Source of the DNA: Oceanobacillus bengalensis
GTDB taxonomy: Bacteria > Bacillota > Bacilli > Bacillales > Amphibacillaceae
DNA length: 64,000 nt
Assembly: GCF_003628445.1 (NCBI RefSeq)
Contig: NZ_RBZO01000009.1
Coordinates: forward strand, 62,001-126,000
Direction: 5' to 3'
In this document: positions 35,034 through 46,533 of the stretch, piece after piece
How the letters are laid out: each line of letters starts with the position of its first letter
How positions within the stretch are numbered: position 1 is the stretch's first letter
Position numbers and translations under genes: made by a program
Notes under the pieces: model-generated
What the model was told of the DNA's origin: nothing
Database searches by the model: none
The model's input: only the letters and a program-made list of their open reading frames with translations

Positions 35034-35228
35034 TTATTTATCATTATTAATTTCATTCATCTGTTGCCGTAAAAACTCAAGTCGTTCTTTTGATTTAATC
35101 ATTTGAACATGATCATCCGCCTGCATGGCATCATAGAGTGTTAAAAGTTCATAATCAATCTCCAACTTAATTACCGGTAACCTCTCAATCGCCTCTTTGC
35201 GTTTCATTGTTTCCATCACAAATTTCAA
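35034..35228 (-). CDS. Small hypothetical protein, candidate YkzI
   Basis: Charged helical protein of 64 residues, MKRKEAIERLPVIKLEID after a short leader, then DDHVQMIKSKERLEFLRQQM. It sits between suhB and yktB, where B. subtilis has the small gene ykzI; identity is inferred from place and length only. Start is TTG at 35228 with AAGGAG 8 nt upstream. Probably a short coiled-coil protein. Function unknown. Confidence 0.65.
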   Translation of the reverse strand: MKFVMETMKRKEAIERLPVIKLEIDYELLTLYDAMQADDHVQMIKSKERLEFLRQQMNEINNDK

Positions 35229-35476
35229 ATGAGCATCTCCTTCCCGAGTTTATCGTAACCAATTCAGGTAGTACTTCTTTTAATATTTTATGACTGTTAC
35301 CACAATTGGTTCATTCAATTTTCTGAAAATGGTTGATATATACTATAATACCCATTTCTTATCCATTTAAAACTGGGTACGTTTCTCAATTTATGTGGTA
35401 TCACTTGACTTCATTTAATAGATACTTAATAATAATTATTATAATGTAGTTGGCTTTTTAGGAAGGATGAATATAG

Positions 35477-36094
35477 ATGACTTTTTCAGGTTTTCATGAT
35501 AGTGATTTTGAAACATTTACTATTGATGGGTTAGATGAGCGAATGGAAGCTATCCAAACAAGGATACAACCAAAATTTCAAGAAATAGGTAGTGAATTGG
35601 TTAATTTCTTATCTGCACATTTAGGAAATGAAGTATTCCTACATATTGCGAGGCATGCAAGAAGAACGGTGAATCCACCTAAGGATACATGGCTAGCCAT
35701 CGCAGACAACAAGCGAGGGTACAAAAAACATCCGCATTTCCAAATCGGACTTTTTGATGATCATGTTTTTATATGGCTTGCATTTATTTATGAACTACCA
35801 AGTAAAAAGGAAATCGGTCAAATGCTCATGGACAGCTTTCCAGAAATTAAATCATTACCTAATGATTTTGTTGTATCACTTGATCATATGAATAAAGATT
35901 CCATAGCACTTCAAGAATTAGAAATAAAACATTTAGAACGATTTCGTGATGTTAAAAAAGGTGAATTCCTTGTAGGCAGACATCTTCCTTTTGATGATGG
36001 ACGTGTGAAGGACGGGGAAATCTTTACAAATATTGCTAAGGATACCTTTCAAACGCTCATACCACTCTATCAGAAGGCTTTACAAGCTAGATAA
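35477..36094 (+). CDS. yktB: DUF1054 family protein YktB
   Basis: Cytoplasmic protein of 205 residues in the YktB (UPF0637/DUF1054) family, function unknown. Conserved segments MTFSGFHDSDFETFTIDGLD, HIARHARRTVNPPKDTW and GYKKHPHFQIGLFDDHVFIW are present over the full family length. AGGA-type site 9 nt before the ATG. Adjacent to suhB as in B. subtilis. Confidence 0.92.
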   Translation: MTFSGFHDSDFETFTIDGLDERMEAIQTRIQPKFQEIGSELVNFLSAHLGNEVFLHIARHARRTVNPPKDTWLAIADNKRGYKKHPHFQIGLFDDHVFIWLAFIYELPSKKEIGQMLMDSFPEIKSLPNDFVVSLDHMNKDSIALQELEIKHLERFRDVKKGEFLVGRHLPFDDGRVKDGEIFTNIAKDTFQTLIPLYQKALQAR

Positions 36095-36108
36095 CGGTTA
36101 TTCCCACG

Positions 36109-36144
36109 AAGAGGTGGCAAATCCATGATTTGCCACCTCTTGTA
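36109..36144. terminator. Bidirectional terminator downstream of yktB
   Basis: Perfect 15-bp stem AAGAGGTGGCAAATC / GATTTGCCACCTCTT with loop CAT, between convergent stop codons. Confidence 0.88.
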
Positions 36145-37101
36145 TTATCTCCATTTAGCTGCTATTTCTTCCGCTTCCCTTAACATTGAATCAAATAATT
36201 CTTTAACAGTCGGAATATCATTAATTCTTACCGATGCCTGTGAAGCCCATCCAAATCCGCTTTCGGCATTGCCTTCATAAATAAACTGCTTGTTCGCTTC
36301 TCCACTAATATAATTTTTCAAAGATTCATAGCCTTGTCCTAACTTTTCTATTTCCAATATTTTTTCTGTCCAACTATTTTTTAAAACTCTCGCCGGAGCA
36401 CCTAGTGAACGTTTAATTACAACTGTACTATTTTCATCTGCATCTAAAATGGCTTGTTTATAGTTCTCGTGTGCATCCACACATTCTTTCGTACAAATAA
36501 ATCTTGTACCCATTTCTATTCCATCTGCTCCTAAACTTAAAGCTGCCATGAGTCCACTTCCGTCTACAATTCCACCAGAAGAAATAACAGGAATAGAAAC
36601 GCTATCAACTACTTCTGGTGTAAGCACAAAGGTTCCAGAATCATTCCGGCCTAGATGCCCCCCTCCTTCTTGTCCTACCACCATGACAGCATCTGCCCCT
36701 AATTCCTCTGCTTTTATTGCTTGTCTTTTTGCGGCAACAAGTACAAGTGTTTTAATATCATGCCCCTTGAGTCTATCTAAAACATCTTTAGGATTACCAC
36801 CTGTTACAGATATAACTGGAACCATTTCATCAATTGCAACTTGCAGCATATGTTCATAACTCCTACCATGTTGACCAATTGCAAAGTTTACTCCAAAGGG
36901 TTTATTTGTTAAACTTCTTACACGTTTTATTTCCCTTCTTAAATCTTCCGGTGCTTTTAATGTCATTGCTGTTAACTGACCCAATCCCCCAGCATTAGAA
37001 ACTGCTGCAGCTAAGTCTGAATAAGCCAAATAGGCAAGTCCTCCTTGAATAATTGGATATTCAATATTTAATAGATCCGTTACTCTTGTCTTAACATTCA
37101 T
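36145..37101 (-). CDS. Nitronate monooxygenase / FMN-dependent oxidoreductase (NPD family)
   Basis: TIM-barrel flavoprotein of 318 residues, 2-nitropropane dioxygenase/FabK superfamily. Visible FMN-barrel motifs: PIIQGGLAYLAYSDLAAAVS, GLGQLTAM, VVGQEGGGHLGRN, PVISSGGIVDGSGLMAALSL and GADGIEMGTRF. Members oxidise nitronates or act as enoyl-ACP reductases; the GGHLGR segment fits the nitronate monooxygenase-like group, but the substrate is open. I use the ATG at 37101 (AGGAG at 9-10 nt). Downstream of the SR1-like RNA on the same strand. Confidence 0.85.
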   Translation of the reverse strand: MNVKTRVTDLLNIEYPIIQGGLAYLAYSDLAAAVSNAGGLGQLTAMTLKAPEDLRREIKRVRSLTNKPFGVNFAIGQHGRSYEHMLQVAIDEMVPVISVTGGNPKDVLDRLKGHDIKTLVLVAAKRQAIKAEELGADAVMVVGQEGGGHLGRNDSGTFVLTPEVVDSVSIPVISSGGIVDGSGLMAALSLGADGIEMGTRFICTKECVDAHENYKQAILDADENSTVVIKRSLGAPARVLKNSWTEKILEIEKLGQGYESLKNYISGEANKQFIYEGNAESGFGWASQASVRINDIPTVKELFDSMLREAEEIAAKWR

Positions 37102-37180
37102 GAAATCAATTCTCCTTTTCATGGATTTTATTAAATTCTATCATTTTTCACTACATGAAGGCCAATACGATGATAATAAA

Positions 37181-37217
37181 AAAATGGAGCCGCATCTACT
37201 TATGCAAGCTCCATTTT
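37181..37217 (-). terminator. Terminator of the SR1-like RNA
   Basis: Ten-bp perfect stem AAAATGGAGC / GCTCCATTTT with a 17-nt loop, followed on the minus strand by TTTATTAT. Confidence 0.85.
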
Positions 37218-37223
37218 GATGGA

Positions 37224-37328
37224 TTATTTATTATTACAAGTAGGACATGTACTATAAAGCGTTGTTACTTTCTCTTCCTCGTAAGTTTCAATTACTTTCT
37301 CACAGTCCCCACAAACGATTGTACCCAC
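37224..37328 (-). CDS. sr1P: SR1P-like GapA-binding peptide
   Basis: Peptide of 34 residues, beginning MGTIVCGDCEKVIETYEEEK and ending LYSTCPTCNNK. B. subtilis SR1P (39 residues) begins almost identically (MGTIVCQDC), binds GapA and promotes its interaction with RNase J1. Four cysteines (6, 9, 28, 31) suggest a metal site. GTG start at 37328 with GGGAG 9 nt upstream. rnjA, the RNase J1 gene, is also in this window. Too short for most ORF filters. Confidence 0.85.
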   Translation of the reverse strand: MGTIVCGDCEKVIETYEEEKVTTLYSTCPTCNNK

Positions 37329-37370
37329 TTAGTCCATCTCCCTATAATTTTATTAAGTTAACTTAATTTC

Positions 37371-37399
37371 ATTATAATATGACATATTGAAAGAGTCAA
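37371..37399 (-). promoter_or_regulatory. SR1 promoter with CcpN-type operator
   Basis: TTGACT (37394-37399), 17-nt spacer, TATAAT (37371-37376). TATGTCATATT at 37376-37386, against the -10, fits the CcpN consensus TRTGHYATAYW as I recall it. CcpN represses sr1, gapB and pckA under glycolytic conditions in B. subtilis. Confidence 0.75.
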
Positions 37400-37643
37400 C
37401 AGTTAAATAGTATAACACTTTTGGTTAAATACGTTCATCGTAATGATAATATTTATGTATTAATAATACAATTAGGTGTATAAATCTAAATAAATACTTA
37501 CAAATAGTATACAGAACATTTATCTCCAAACGGTTTATGCTGTTTTTTTTAGGCATTTTGTTTTCCAGTTGCTTCCATGGAATGATAAACTCGTAAAGTG
37601 GGAAAAGTAATCCATAAAGTATAGATAAGAAAGGAATTTGACG

Positions 37644-39170
37644 TTGAAGAAAAGCATAACAAACGTATTTTATACATCTGTCATCATCGTTGTATTATTT
37701 ATCATTTGGGGCATCATTCCTGAAAGTGTACTACCAAACGGAAACCTAAATGATGTTACCACAACCATTCAAGGTTTTATCGTTGATCAGTTCGGTTGGT
37801 TCTACTTAATCAGTGCAACAGGATTTTTAATTTTTTCCATCTATTTGATATTCTCTCGATATGGAAAAATCAAGTTAGGTAGACCAGATGATAAACCAGA
37901 ATTCTCTTATATATCATGGTTTGCGATGTTATTTAGTGCAGGAATGGGAATTGGATTAGTATTTTGGGGGGCAGCAGAACCATTATCTCATTTTTATGAT
38001 CCTCCATATGGTGATAGTGCTACAGCCGAGTCTGCAAAAACAGCAATGAAATATAGTTTTTTACATTGGGGTTTACATCCGTGGGCCATTTATGCCACTG
38101 TAGCCCTCGCTCTTGCATATTTTAAATTTAGAAAACAAGCACCTGGGGTTGTCAGTTCCATCCTAGAACCTATCTTTGGAAACAAGGTCAAAGGCCCACT
38201 CGGAACAGTAGTGGATACCATTGTTGTTTTTGCCACTGTATTCGGGGTAGCAACTTCCTTAGGGTTTGGAGCAATCCAAATAAGTGGTGGTTTATCTTAC
38301 GTATTTGGAATCAATCAGTCCATATCTCTCCAACTAATTATAATCGCGATCGTTACCGTATTATTTCTAGCGTCAGCGCTGTCTGGATTAGGGAGAGGGA
38401 TTAAGTACCTAAGTAATGCAAATCTCATATTAGCACTACTTCTTATGATATTTGTATTGATACTAGGACCAACAGGGTTTATCCTTAACTTTTTTACAAC
38501 TACACTTGGTTCCTATATTCAAGAATTACCAAGTATGAGTTTACGAATGGCACCATTTAACGAAGAAAGTACATCATGGATTAATAACTGGACAATCTTC
38601 TATTGGGCTTGGTGGATAGCCTGGGCTCCTTTTGTTGGGACATTTATTGCTCGTGTGTCTCGCGGGAGAACCGTACGAGAGTTTGTGAGTGGTGTCTTGT
38701 TAGTTCCAACTATCATTGGTGCACTTTGGTTTACCGTATTCGGAGGTACAGCAATAAATCTGGACTTAAATCAAGGAACAAACATTATCGGTGAAGTAAA
38801 CGATATCGGTGAAGAAGTGGCCTTGTTTGCAATGTTAGAACAGCTTCCATTAGAAACATTCGTTTCAATTATTGCAATTTTGCTCATCAGCACCTTTTTT
38901 ATCACTTCTGCCGACTCTGCTACCCTTGTATTGGGTATGCAAACAACTGGAGGTAACTTAGATCCAAATAATCGTGTGAAATTCACATGGGGAATCATTC
39001 AATCTGCAACTGCAGCAGTACTTTTATGGCAAGGCGGATTAGGTGCATTACAAACTGCATCAATAATCGCAGCCTTCCCATTTAGCATTATAATGATATT
39101 GATTGTAATATCACTTATGAAATCATTTAAAGAAGAAGCAATGGCATTTGAGAAGAGAAAAAAATTATAA
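37644..39170 (+). CDS. BCCT family glycine betaine/choline-type transporter
   Basis: Sodium-coupled secondary transporter of about 508 residues and twelve helices. Diagnostic BCCT motifs: AGMGIGLVFWGAAEPLSHF in TM3 and WTIFYWAWWIAWAPFVGTFI with IARVSRGRTVREF in TM8-loop, the tryptophan-rich substrate box. Betaine, choline or ectoine as substrate cannot be told apart; OpuD/BetL-like uptake for osmoprotection is likely. Start is TTG at 37644, 8 nt after AAGGA; the TTG two codons earlier is too close. Monocistronic with its own terminator. Confidence 0.88.
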   Translation: MKKSITNVFYTSVIIVVLFIIWGIIPESVLPNGNLNDVTTTIQGFIVDQFGWFYLISATGFLIFSIYLIFSRYGKIKLGRPDDKPEFSYISWFAMLFSAGMGIGLVFWGAAEPLSHFYDPPYGDSATAESAKTAMKYSFLHWGLHPWAIYATVALALAYFKFRKQAPGVVSSILEPIFGNKVKGPLGTVVDTIVVFATVFGVATSLGFGAIQISGGLSYVFGINQSISLQLIIIAIVTVLFLASALSGLGRGIKYLSNANLILALLLMIFVLILGPTGFILNFFTTTLGSYIQELPSMSLRMAPFNEESTSWINNWTIFYWAWWIAWAPFVGTFIARVSRGRTVREFVSGVLLVPTIIGALWFTVFGGTAINLDLNQGTNIIGEVNDIGEEVALFAMLEQLPLETFVSIIAILLISTFFITSADSATLVLGMQTTGGNLDPNNRVKFTWGIIQSATAAVLLWQGGLGALQTASIIAAFPFSIIMILIVISLMKSFKEEAMAFEKRKKL

Positions 39171-39179
39171 AATGAAAAA

Positions 39180-39219
39180 AAGAAGGTAACCTATTTATAA
39201 AATAGGTACCTTCTTTTTT
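39180..39219. terminator. Bidirectional terminator between the BCCT gene and pdhD
   Basis: Stem AAGAAGGTAACCTATTT / AAATAGGTACCTTCTT with a bulge, loop ATA, followed by TTTTTT; between convergent genes. Confidence 0.88.
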
Positions 39220-39227
39220 ATAACAAA

Positions 39228-40634
39228 TTACATAACATGTATTGGCGAACCTAGAGCAACCTCAGCTGCTTCCATAGTAATTTCTCCTAATGTTGGATGT
39301 GCATGGATTGTAAGTGCAATATCCTCAGCAGTCATACCTGCTTCTACAGCTAATCCAATCTCAGAAATCATATCACTAGCGTTAGGTCCAGCGATTTGAC
39401 CACCTAAAATTAATCCATCTTCTTTGCGAGTGATTAATTTTAAGAAACCATCAGTATCATCTAATGATAGTGCGCGGCCATTAGCTGCAAATGGGAACTT
39501 ACCAACTTTTACATCATAGCCTTGTTCTTTCGCTTCTGCTTCAGTAAGACCAACAGTAGCAAGCTCAGGCTCAACAAATGCAACAGCAGGAATTCCAATG
39601 TAATCTACTTCAGACTTTTCTCCACTAATTGCTTCTGCAGCAATTTTACCTTCATAAGATGCTTTATGAGCTAACGGTGCACCAGGAACGATATCACCAA
39701 TTGCATAGATGTTAGATACATTTGTGCGACATTGTTTATCAACCTTGATTAGACCTCTTTCAGTCATTTCAATACCAACTTGTTCAAGACCAAGTTCACT
39801 TGTATTCGGACGACGGCCAACAGTTACTAATACATAATCAGCTTCAATTGTTTCCTCTTTACCTTTCGCTTCATACGTAACTTTCACACCATCTTTCGTT
39901 TCTTCAACGCCTTTAGCCATTGCTTCTGTAATAATAGTAGCGCCTTTTTTCTTCAAGCGTTTCTTGAATACTTGTGTCATTTGTTTTTCGAAACCGCCTA
40001 ATACATCTTTCGCACCTTCTAAGAAAGTAACTTCTGTACCAAAGTTAGCATAAGCAGTTCCTAATTCACTACCAACATAACCTGCACCAATAACTACTAA
40101 TTTCTTCGGTACTTCTTTTAAGTTTAAAGCACCGGTAGAATCTAGAACACGGTCAGAGAATTTGAATGTTGGAATTTCAATTGGTGTTGAACCAGTTGCG
40201 ATAATACAATTATTAAATTTATAAGTTTGAGAACTTTTCTCATCCATAATTTTTGCTGTATTTTGGTCAACAAAGTATGCTTCACCTTTAACGATGTCCA
40301 CTTTATTTCCTTTTAAAAGTCCTTGGACACCAGATGTAAGTTTATTTACTACTTGACCTTTCCATTCTTGAACTTTAGTAAAGTCAACAGAAACACCTTT
40401 GGTTTCGATACCGATATCACCGTAGCCATGAGCTGCTTCTACTCTGTGTCCAGCTTGGATTAGTGCTTTAGAAGGTATACAACCTACATTTAAACAAACA
40501 CCACCAAGTTCACCTTTTTCCACGATTGTTACTTTTTGTCCTAATTGTGCAGCTCGAATAGCAGCAACATAGCCACCAGGACCTGCTCCAACGACTAGAG
40601 TATCTACTTCAATTGGAAAATCTCCTACTACCAT
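39228..40634 (-). CDS. pdhD: Dihydrolipoamide dehydrogenase (E3 of pyruvate dehydrogenase)
   Basis: FAD enzyme (468 residues) that reoxidises the lipoyl groups of E2 with NAD. FAD loop [12 protein letters not shown] near residue 14, redox cysteines in [18 protein letters not shown] loop [13 protein letters not shown], and the dimer-interface HAHPTLGE with the catalytic His are all present. GGAGG lies 8 nt before the ATG; 3 nt after the pdhC stop. Last gene of pdhABCD. Confidence 0.97.
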   Translation of the reverse strand: MVVGDFPIEVDTLVVGAGPGGYVAAIRAAQLGQKVTIVEKGELGGVCLNVGCIPSKALIQAGHRVEAAHGYGDIGIETKGVSVDFTKVQEWKGQVVNKLTSGVQGLLKGNKVDIVKGEAYFVDQNTAKIMDEKSSQTYKFNNCIIATGSTPIEIPTFKFSDRVLDSTGALNLKEVPKKLVVIGAGYVGSELGTAYANFGTEVTFLEGAKDVLGGFEKQMTQVFKKRLKKKGATIITEAMAKGVEETKDGVKVTYEAKGKEETIEADYVLVTVGRRPNTSELGLEQVGIEMTERGLIKVDKQCRTNVSNIYAIGDIVPGAPLAHKASYEGKIAAEAISGEKSEVDYIGIPAVAFVEPELATVGLTEAEAKEQGYDVKVGKFPFAANGRALSLDDTDGFLKLITRKEDGLILGGQIAGPNASDMISEIGLAVEAGMTAEDIALTIHAHPTLGEITMEAAEVALGSPIHVM

Positions 40635-40637
40635 TTA

Positions 40638-41897
40638 CTACGCCTCCATCATGATAAGTTGTGGATCATTTAATAAACGTTTGATTTGATTTAGTGCATT
40701 TTGAGCTGTAGCACCGTCAATTAAGCGATGGTCGAAACTCAATGAAACTGCAAGTACTGGAGCAATAACTACTTCTCCATCTCTAACAATTGGTTTTTCA
40801 GCAATTCGGCCAATACCAAGAATTGCAGCTTCTGGATAGTTAATTACAGGTGTAAACCATTGTCCACCAGCAGAACCAATGTTCGAAATTGTACATGAAG
40901 CACCTTTCATCTCATCAGGTGTTAGTTTACCACTTCTTGCCTTTTCTGCCAATTCATTAATTTCAGCAGAGATTGCAAAAATCGACTTACGATCAGCGTT
41001 TTTCACAACAGGAACTAACAATCCTTTTTCCGTATCTGCAGCAATACCGACATTATAGTAATGTTTTTGAACAATTTCATCTGTTGCATCGTCAATAGAT
41101 GCATTTAAAATTGGGAATTGTTTCAATGCAGAAACAAGTGCTTTTACAACGTACGGTAAATAGGTTAGTTTAATTCCTTGGTCAATTCCAACTTGTTTAA
41201 ATTTCTTACGATGTGCTACTAATGCTGTAACATCAACTTCATCCATTAATGTAACGTGAGGCGCTTTAGACTTAGAGTTAACCATTGCTTTAGCAATTGA
41301 TTTACGGATTGGAGTCATCTTCTCACGTGTTTCTGGATAGTTACCTTCAGGAACAACCGTTTTCTGAGGTTTAGCTTCTTCTTTAGCTGGTTTTGCTTCT
41401 GTAGTTTCTGGAGCTGGTTGTCCACCATTCAAGAAACCATCAATATCCTCTTTAAGAACACGTCCGTTTTTACCAGTTCCTGTTACAGATTGAATGCTCA
41501 CATTGTTATCACGTGCATATTTTCTAACAGATGGCATTGCAATTACACGTTTACCATTGTCAACCGTTTCTTCCGAAGCAGTATTTGTAGCTGCAGGTTT
41601 TTCGTTTTCTGTAGCTTCTGCTGGTGCTTCAGTTGCCTCCGATTCTTCAGACTCATAGCCTTCAGCATCAAATGTAATAAAGATGTTACCAACTGTTGCA
41701 ACTTCACCTTCTGCTACATGTATCTTTTTAACCGTTCCATCAACTGGTGAAGGAATTTCAACAACTGCTTTATCGTTTTGAACTTCGCATAAAACGTCGT
41801 CTTCTTTTACTTCGTCACCATCTTTAAAGAACCATTTAACGATTTCGCCTTCTGCAATTCCTTCACCGATGTCTGGGAATTTAAATTCAAATGCCAT
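40638..41897 (-). CDS. pdhC: Dihydrolipoyl acetyltransferase (E2 of pyruvate dehydrogenase)
   Basis: Core subunit of 419 residues. One lipoyl domain (1-80; lipoyl Lys43 in [10 protein letters not shown]), an Ala/Glu/Thr-rich linker, a peripheral-subunit-binding domain (about 117-155; [15 protein letters not shown]), a second linker, and the catalytic domain (about 190-419) ending with [14 protein letters not shown], the HxxxDG active site. A single lipoyl domain is usual in Bacilli. AGGAGG precedes the ATG. Lies 15 nt after pdhB. Confidence 0.97.
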   Translation of the reverse strand: MAFEFKFPDIGEGIAEGEIVKWFFKDGDEVKEDDVLCEVQNDKAVVEIPSPVDGTVKKIHVAEGEVATVGNIFITFDAEGYESEESEATEAPAEATENEKPAATNTASEETVDNGKRVIAMPSVRKYARDNNVSIQSVTGTGKNGRVLKEDIDGFLNGGQPAPETTEAKPAKEEAKPQKTVVPEGNYPETREKMTPIRKSIAKAMVNSKSKAPHVTLMDEVDVTALVAHRKKFKQVGIDQGIKLTYLPYVVKALVSALKQFPILNASIDDATDEIVQKHYYNVGIAADTEKGLLVPVVKNADRKSIFAISAEINELAEKARSGKLTPDEMKGASCTISNIGSAGGQWFTPVINYPEAAILGIGRIAEKPIVRDGEVVIAPVLAVSLSFDHRLIDGATAQNALNQIKRLLNDPQLIMMEA

Positions 41898-41912
41898 TAT
41901 TGTGCCTCCTAA

Positions 41913-42890
41913 TTAGAAATTCATTACAGTGCTTACTTTTTCTACGATGTCTTTATGACTTGGTAGCCATACTTCTTCTGCGTCTGAGAATGCATATACA
42001 GTATCTGGTGCTGCAACACGTAATACTGGAGCTTCTAAATGTAAGATTGCTCTTTCTTGAATTTCTGTTACAACTGTAGCCGCTACACCAGCTTGTTTTT
42101 GAGCTTCTTGTACTACTACTGCACGACCTGTCTTTTTAACTGAGTCAATAATTGTATCTATATCTAGTGGTGCAACTGTACGAAGGTCAATTACTTCAGC
42201 TGAGATACCGTCTTTTTCTAATTCCTCTGCAGCTTTTAGACAAGAATGCACCATTGCTCCGTAAGAAACAAGTGTTACATCTTTACCTTCACGTTTCACG
42301 TCAGCTTTTCCAAGTTCAATTGTATATTCCTCTTCAGGAACTTCTTCTCTGAATGAACGATAAAGTTTCATGTGCTCTAAGAAAATGACAGGATCATTAT
42401 CACGAATTGCAGAGATTAATAATCCCTTTGCTTCATACGGAGTTGATGGGATAACAACTTTTAGACCAGGTTGTTGTGCCATTAATCCTTCGAGAGAATC
42501 CGCATGTAGTTCTGGTGTATGTACACCACCACCAAATGGTGCACGAACTGTAACTGGCATATGCCATCTTCCACCTGAACGATATCTTGTACGAGCCATT
42601 TGACCACTAATCGAATCAATTACTTCAAAAACAAAGCCGAAGAACTGAATTTCTGGTACTGGACGGTATCCTTGCGTAGAAAGACCTATAGCTAATCCAC
42701 CTATTCCAGATTCCGCTAACGGTGTATCAAATACACGATCTTCACCAAATTCAGATTGAAGTCCTTCAGTAGCACGGAATACACCACCGTTTTTACCAAC
42801 ATCTTCACCAAACACTAGCACATTTTCATCATTTTTTAATTCTGTGCGCATTGCATCAGTGATTGCTTGAATCATTGTCATCTGTGCCAT
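41913..42890 (-). CDS. pdhB: Pyruvate dehydrogenase E1 beta subunit
   Basis: Beta chain (325 residues) of the thiamine-diphosphate-dependent E1. Typical segments: [68 protein letters not shown] and [12 protein letters not shown]. It begins 3 nt after the pdhA stop codon. Confidence 0.97.
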   Translation of the reverse strand: MAQMTMIQAITDAMRTELKNDENVLVFGEDVGKNGGVFRATEGLQSEFGEDRVFDTPLAESGIGGLAIGLSTQGYRPVPEIQFFGFVFEVIDSISGQMARTRYRSGGRWHMPVTVRAPFGGGVHTPELHADSLEGLMAQQPGLKVVIPSTPYEAKGLLISAIRDNDPVIFLEHMKLYRSFREEVPEEEYTIELGKADVKREGKDVTLVSYGAMVHSCLKAAEELEKDGISAEVIDLRTVAPLDIDTIIDSVKKTGRAVVVQEAQKQAGVAATVVTEIQERAILHLEAPVLRVAAPDTVYAFSDAEEVWLPSHKDIVEKVSTVMNF

Positions 42891-42893
42891 GAT

Positions 42894-44449
<1,556 letters not shown>

Positions 44450-45109
44450 TTATTCTTCAGCATAAGTTATATTAATATCCGCTTCTTGGTAAAATGCTTC
44501 TTTCAAGTTATTATATTCTACGGTGTAGCCATTAAATTCTTCATTCGCATCTAAAACCTGTTGATAACTATCATTTATGCGATTAATATGCTCCGTCAGT
44601 TCCTCTTGTTCTAAATCTTCCCTTTGCAACATGTTATAGAGCTCTTCCTCTAATTCTAGAGACAATGTATATGCTTCATATAAGTTGTCATAGGAATTAT
44701 ACCTGCTTCCCATTACATCAACTAACTTTCGGGCACTTTCCTTTGTCTCTTTATCTAGTTCAGGGATGAGATCTTCCACCTTATTAAATTCATTCTTGGA
44801 TGCCTCAACACTTTCCTTCTCCTTACTAATTAACGCAGACCGCTCATCTATTATTTCAATGGCTTTTTTAGAAAGTTCAATTATTTGGTTAATATCTTCC
44901 GTCCCTAGTTCTATAATTTGACCATAGATTTCCTGTTCCTCTAATTCTAATTGTGTTATCTCACTTTGCTTATTCTCAAAGTCTTCTTCTAATTTAACCG
45001 CTTCTTCTAAATGTGTATGTATTTGTTCTTCCGTAGTCTCCCCACTACATGCAACTAAAAACATAAGTAACCATATACTTAATAAAACACTAATTTTCTT
45101 AATTGACAT
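44450..45109 (-). CDS. ykyA: YkyA-type putative cell-wall-binding lipoprotein
   Basis: Predicted lipoprotein of 219 residues: signal peptide with LVACSGE (Cys21), then an almost wholly helical, Glu/Lys-rich coiled coil to the C-terminus. It lies directly upstream of pdhA as ykyA does in B. subtilis. YkyA-like proteins are annotated as cell-wall-binding; the exact role is unknown. Imperfect terminator downstream. Confidence 0.85.
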   Translation of the reverse strand: MSIKKISVLLSIWLLMFLVACSGETTEEQIHTHLEEAVKLEEDFENKQSEITQLELEEQEIYGQIIELGTEDINQIIELSKKAIEIIDERSALISKEKESVEASKNEFNKVEDLIPELDKETKESARKLVDVMGSRYNSYDNLYEAYTLSLELEEELYNMLQREDLEQEELTEHINRINDSYQQVLDANEEFNGYTVEYNNLKEAFYQEADINITYAEE

Positions 45110-45299
45110 TACGAACGCCTCCTATCCTTCTTTTCGACAAAATATATGTTAAATATACCATAAAACAATTCTATTTCATTTACGAACGATAAATTGTGCT
45201 TGTCCTAAATATATGATTTATTATAATAGGATATGATAAACTTGATACATACCCCATTTAGTGTTTAAGTATTTTTTTAATAAAAAAGGAGCAGGAATC

Positions 45300-45851
45300 A
45301 TGATTACAATGAAAGACATCGTACGTGAAGGTCATCCTTCTTTACAGAAAGTTGCCAAGGAAGTGTCACTTCCAATTACAGATGAAGAAAAACAATTATT
45401 AAATGACATGTTAATCTTTTTACAAAATAGTCAAGATGAAGAAATTGCACAAAAATATAAATTAAGAGCTGGTGTTGGCTTAGCTGCTCCACAACTAGGT
45501 ATCGAAAAACGTTTCATTGCAGTTCACTTTGAAGATGTGGATGGTAAATTATATAGCTACGGATTAGTAAACCCTAAAATAATCAGTCATTCCGTTGAGG
45601 GTTGTTACATTGCGGGTGGTGAAGGCTGTTTATCCGTTGATCGAGTTGTTGAAGGATATGTACCTAGATATAGGCGCATTACTGTTAAAGCTACGGATAT
45701 AGATGGTAACCCAGTAAAACTCAGACTAAAAGGGTACCCTGCTATCGTCTTCCAGCATGAAATCGACCATTTAAACGGTGTTATGTTCTATGACCATATC
45801 GATAAGGAAAACCCATTTAAAACTCCAGACAATGCTGTACCAATTGAATAA
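45300..45851 (+). CDS. def: Peptide deformylase
   Basis: Iron-dependent enzyme (183 residues) that removes the N-formyl group from new proteins. The three PDF motifs are complete: [10 protein letters not shown] (motif 1), EGCLSVD (motif 2, metal Cys) and QHEIDHLNG (motif 3, two metal His and catalytic Glu). Length and ykyA/rnjA neighbourhood match B. subtilis DefB (YkrB). ATG at 45300 has AGGAG 8 nt upstream; the 13-residue extension is rejected. Confidence 0.96.
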   Translation: MITMKDIVREGHPSLQKVAKEVSLPITDEEKQLLNDMLIFLQNSQDEEIAQKYKLRAGVGLAAPQLGIEKRFIAVHFEDVDGKLYSYGLVNPKIISHSVEGCYIAGGEGCLSVDRVVEGYVPRYRRITVKATDIDGNPVKLRLKGYPAIVFQHEIDHLNGVMFYDHIDKENPFKTPDNAVPIE

Positions 45852-45860
45852 TCCCTGTAC

Positions 45861-45896
45861 AAAGAGTGTCTAACAATAATAGGCACTCTTTTTTTA
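45861..45896 (+). terminator. Terminator downstream of def
   Basis: Stem AAAGAGTGTCTA / TAGGCACTCTTT with one mismatch, loop ACAATAA, then TTTTTT on the plus strand. Confidence 0.85.
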
Positions 45897-46084
45897 TGAA
45901 TAAAAAAAATGATTCGTAGCAACATAAAAATGTGAAAAACTCTAATATATTTGCAATAATTTATCATAAATAATGGATTTTTATTTCAATATTTTCCATT
46001 TCGTACTATACTGTAAATTAGAGGGATTGGAACGGTAGATGTTTTTAGGCGCTTTTCTTAAATAGTCTGAAAGGAGAATGCACC

Positions 46085-46183
46085 GTGTTAAAACGCCTTA
46101 AAGAAAAGCTTAAGAAACGCTGGAAAGAATTATTAGGAAAAGAAGGACGTGTACCTACGACTTTTGAGAAAGACTACCATTAA
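46085..46183 (+). CDS. Small basic amphipathic peptide (32 residues)
   Basis: GTG at 46085 with AAGGAG 8 nt upstream encodes MLKRLKEKLKKRWKELLG, then KEGRVPTTFEKDYH. The first 18 residues alternate Leu and Lys/Arg so that they form a strongly cationic amphipathic helix. It lies alone between def and rpoY. I do not recognise a family; the codons are ordinary for this genome. It could be a membrane- or nucleic-acid-associated peptide. Confidence 0.5.
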   Translation: MLKRLKEKLKKRWKELLGKEGRVPTTFEKDYH

Positions 46184-46320
46184 TTATACCAATCAATTGT
46201 AAAGAGTTTGTTAGCTGGTACACTGCTAAAATTGTTACGGAACGGATTTATAACATCTAATATTAACCATTTTTTTGTTCAATACAAAGAATATTTATAT
46301 TAATAATTAGGAGAGATGAA

Positions 46321-46530
46321 ATGATATTTAAAGTTTTATACCAGGAATTATCTGGTGAAATACCAGTTCGTGAACGTACGAAAAGTATGTACATCGAAGC
46401 TGATTCAGTAAGAGAAGTACGAGACATATTAGCTGATCGCAAGGTTAATATTGAGTTAATTCAGCAATTAGACGAGAAGCACTTAGAGTACGAGAAACAA
46501 TCCGAAGACTTTAAGGTTGAGAATAGATAG
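46321..46530 (+). CDS. rpoY: RNA polymerase epsilon subunit
   Basis: Small accessory RNA polymerase subunit (69 residues; B. subtilis YkzG, DUF1447). MIFKVLYQE at the start, RERTKSMYIEADSVREVR in the middle, and a Glu-rich helical C-terminus fit the family. AGGAGAG precedes the ATG. It ends 3 nt before rnjA, the conserved two-gene operon. Confidence 0.92.
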   Translation: MIFKVLYQELSGEIPVRERTKSMYIEADSVREVRDILADRKVNIELIQQLDEKHLEYEKQSEDFKVENR

Positions 46531-46533
46531 CAT

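Larger units (their letters stand above)
37178..37364 (-). ncRNA. sr1: SR1-like dual-function RNA
   Basis: A strong promoter (37371-37399), the SR1P-like ORF and a terminator (AAAATGGAGC / GCTCCATTTT at 37181-37217) delimit a transcript of about 187 nt. B. subtilis SR1 is about 205 nt, encodes SR1P, base-pairs with ahrC mRNA, and is located close to pdhD. The same neighbourhood here (pdhD lies 2 kb away) supports orthology. Pairing to ahrC was not tested. Confidence 0.7.

Noticed and set aside
41418-41750. Plus-strand ORF of 110 codons inside pdhC
   Set aside because: Antisense to the Ala/Glu-rich linker and lipoyl domain; Cys/Phe-rich shadow frame.
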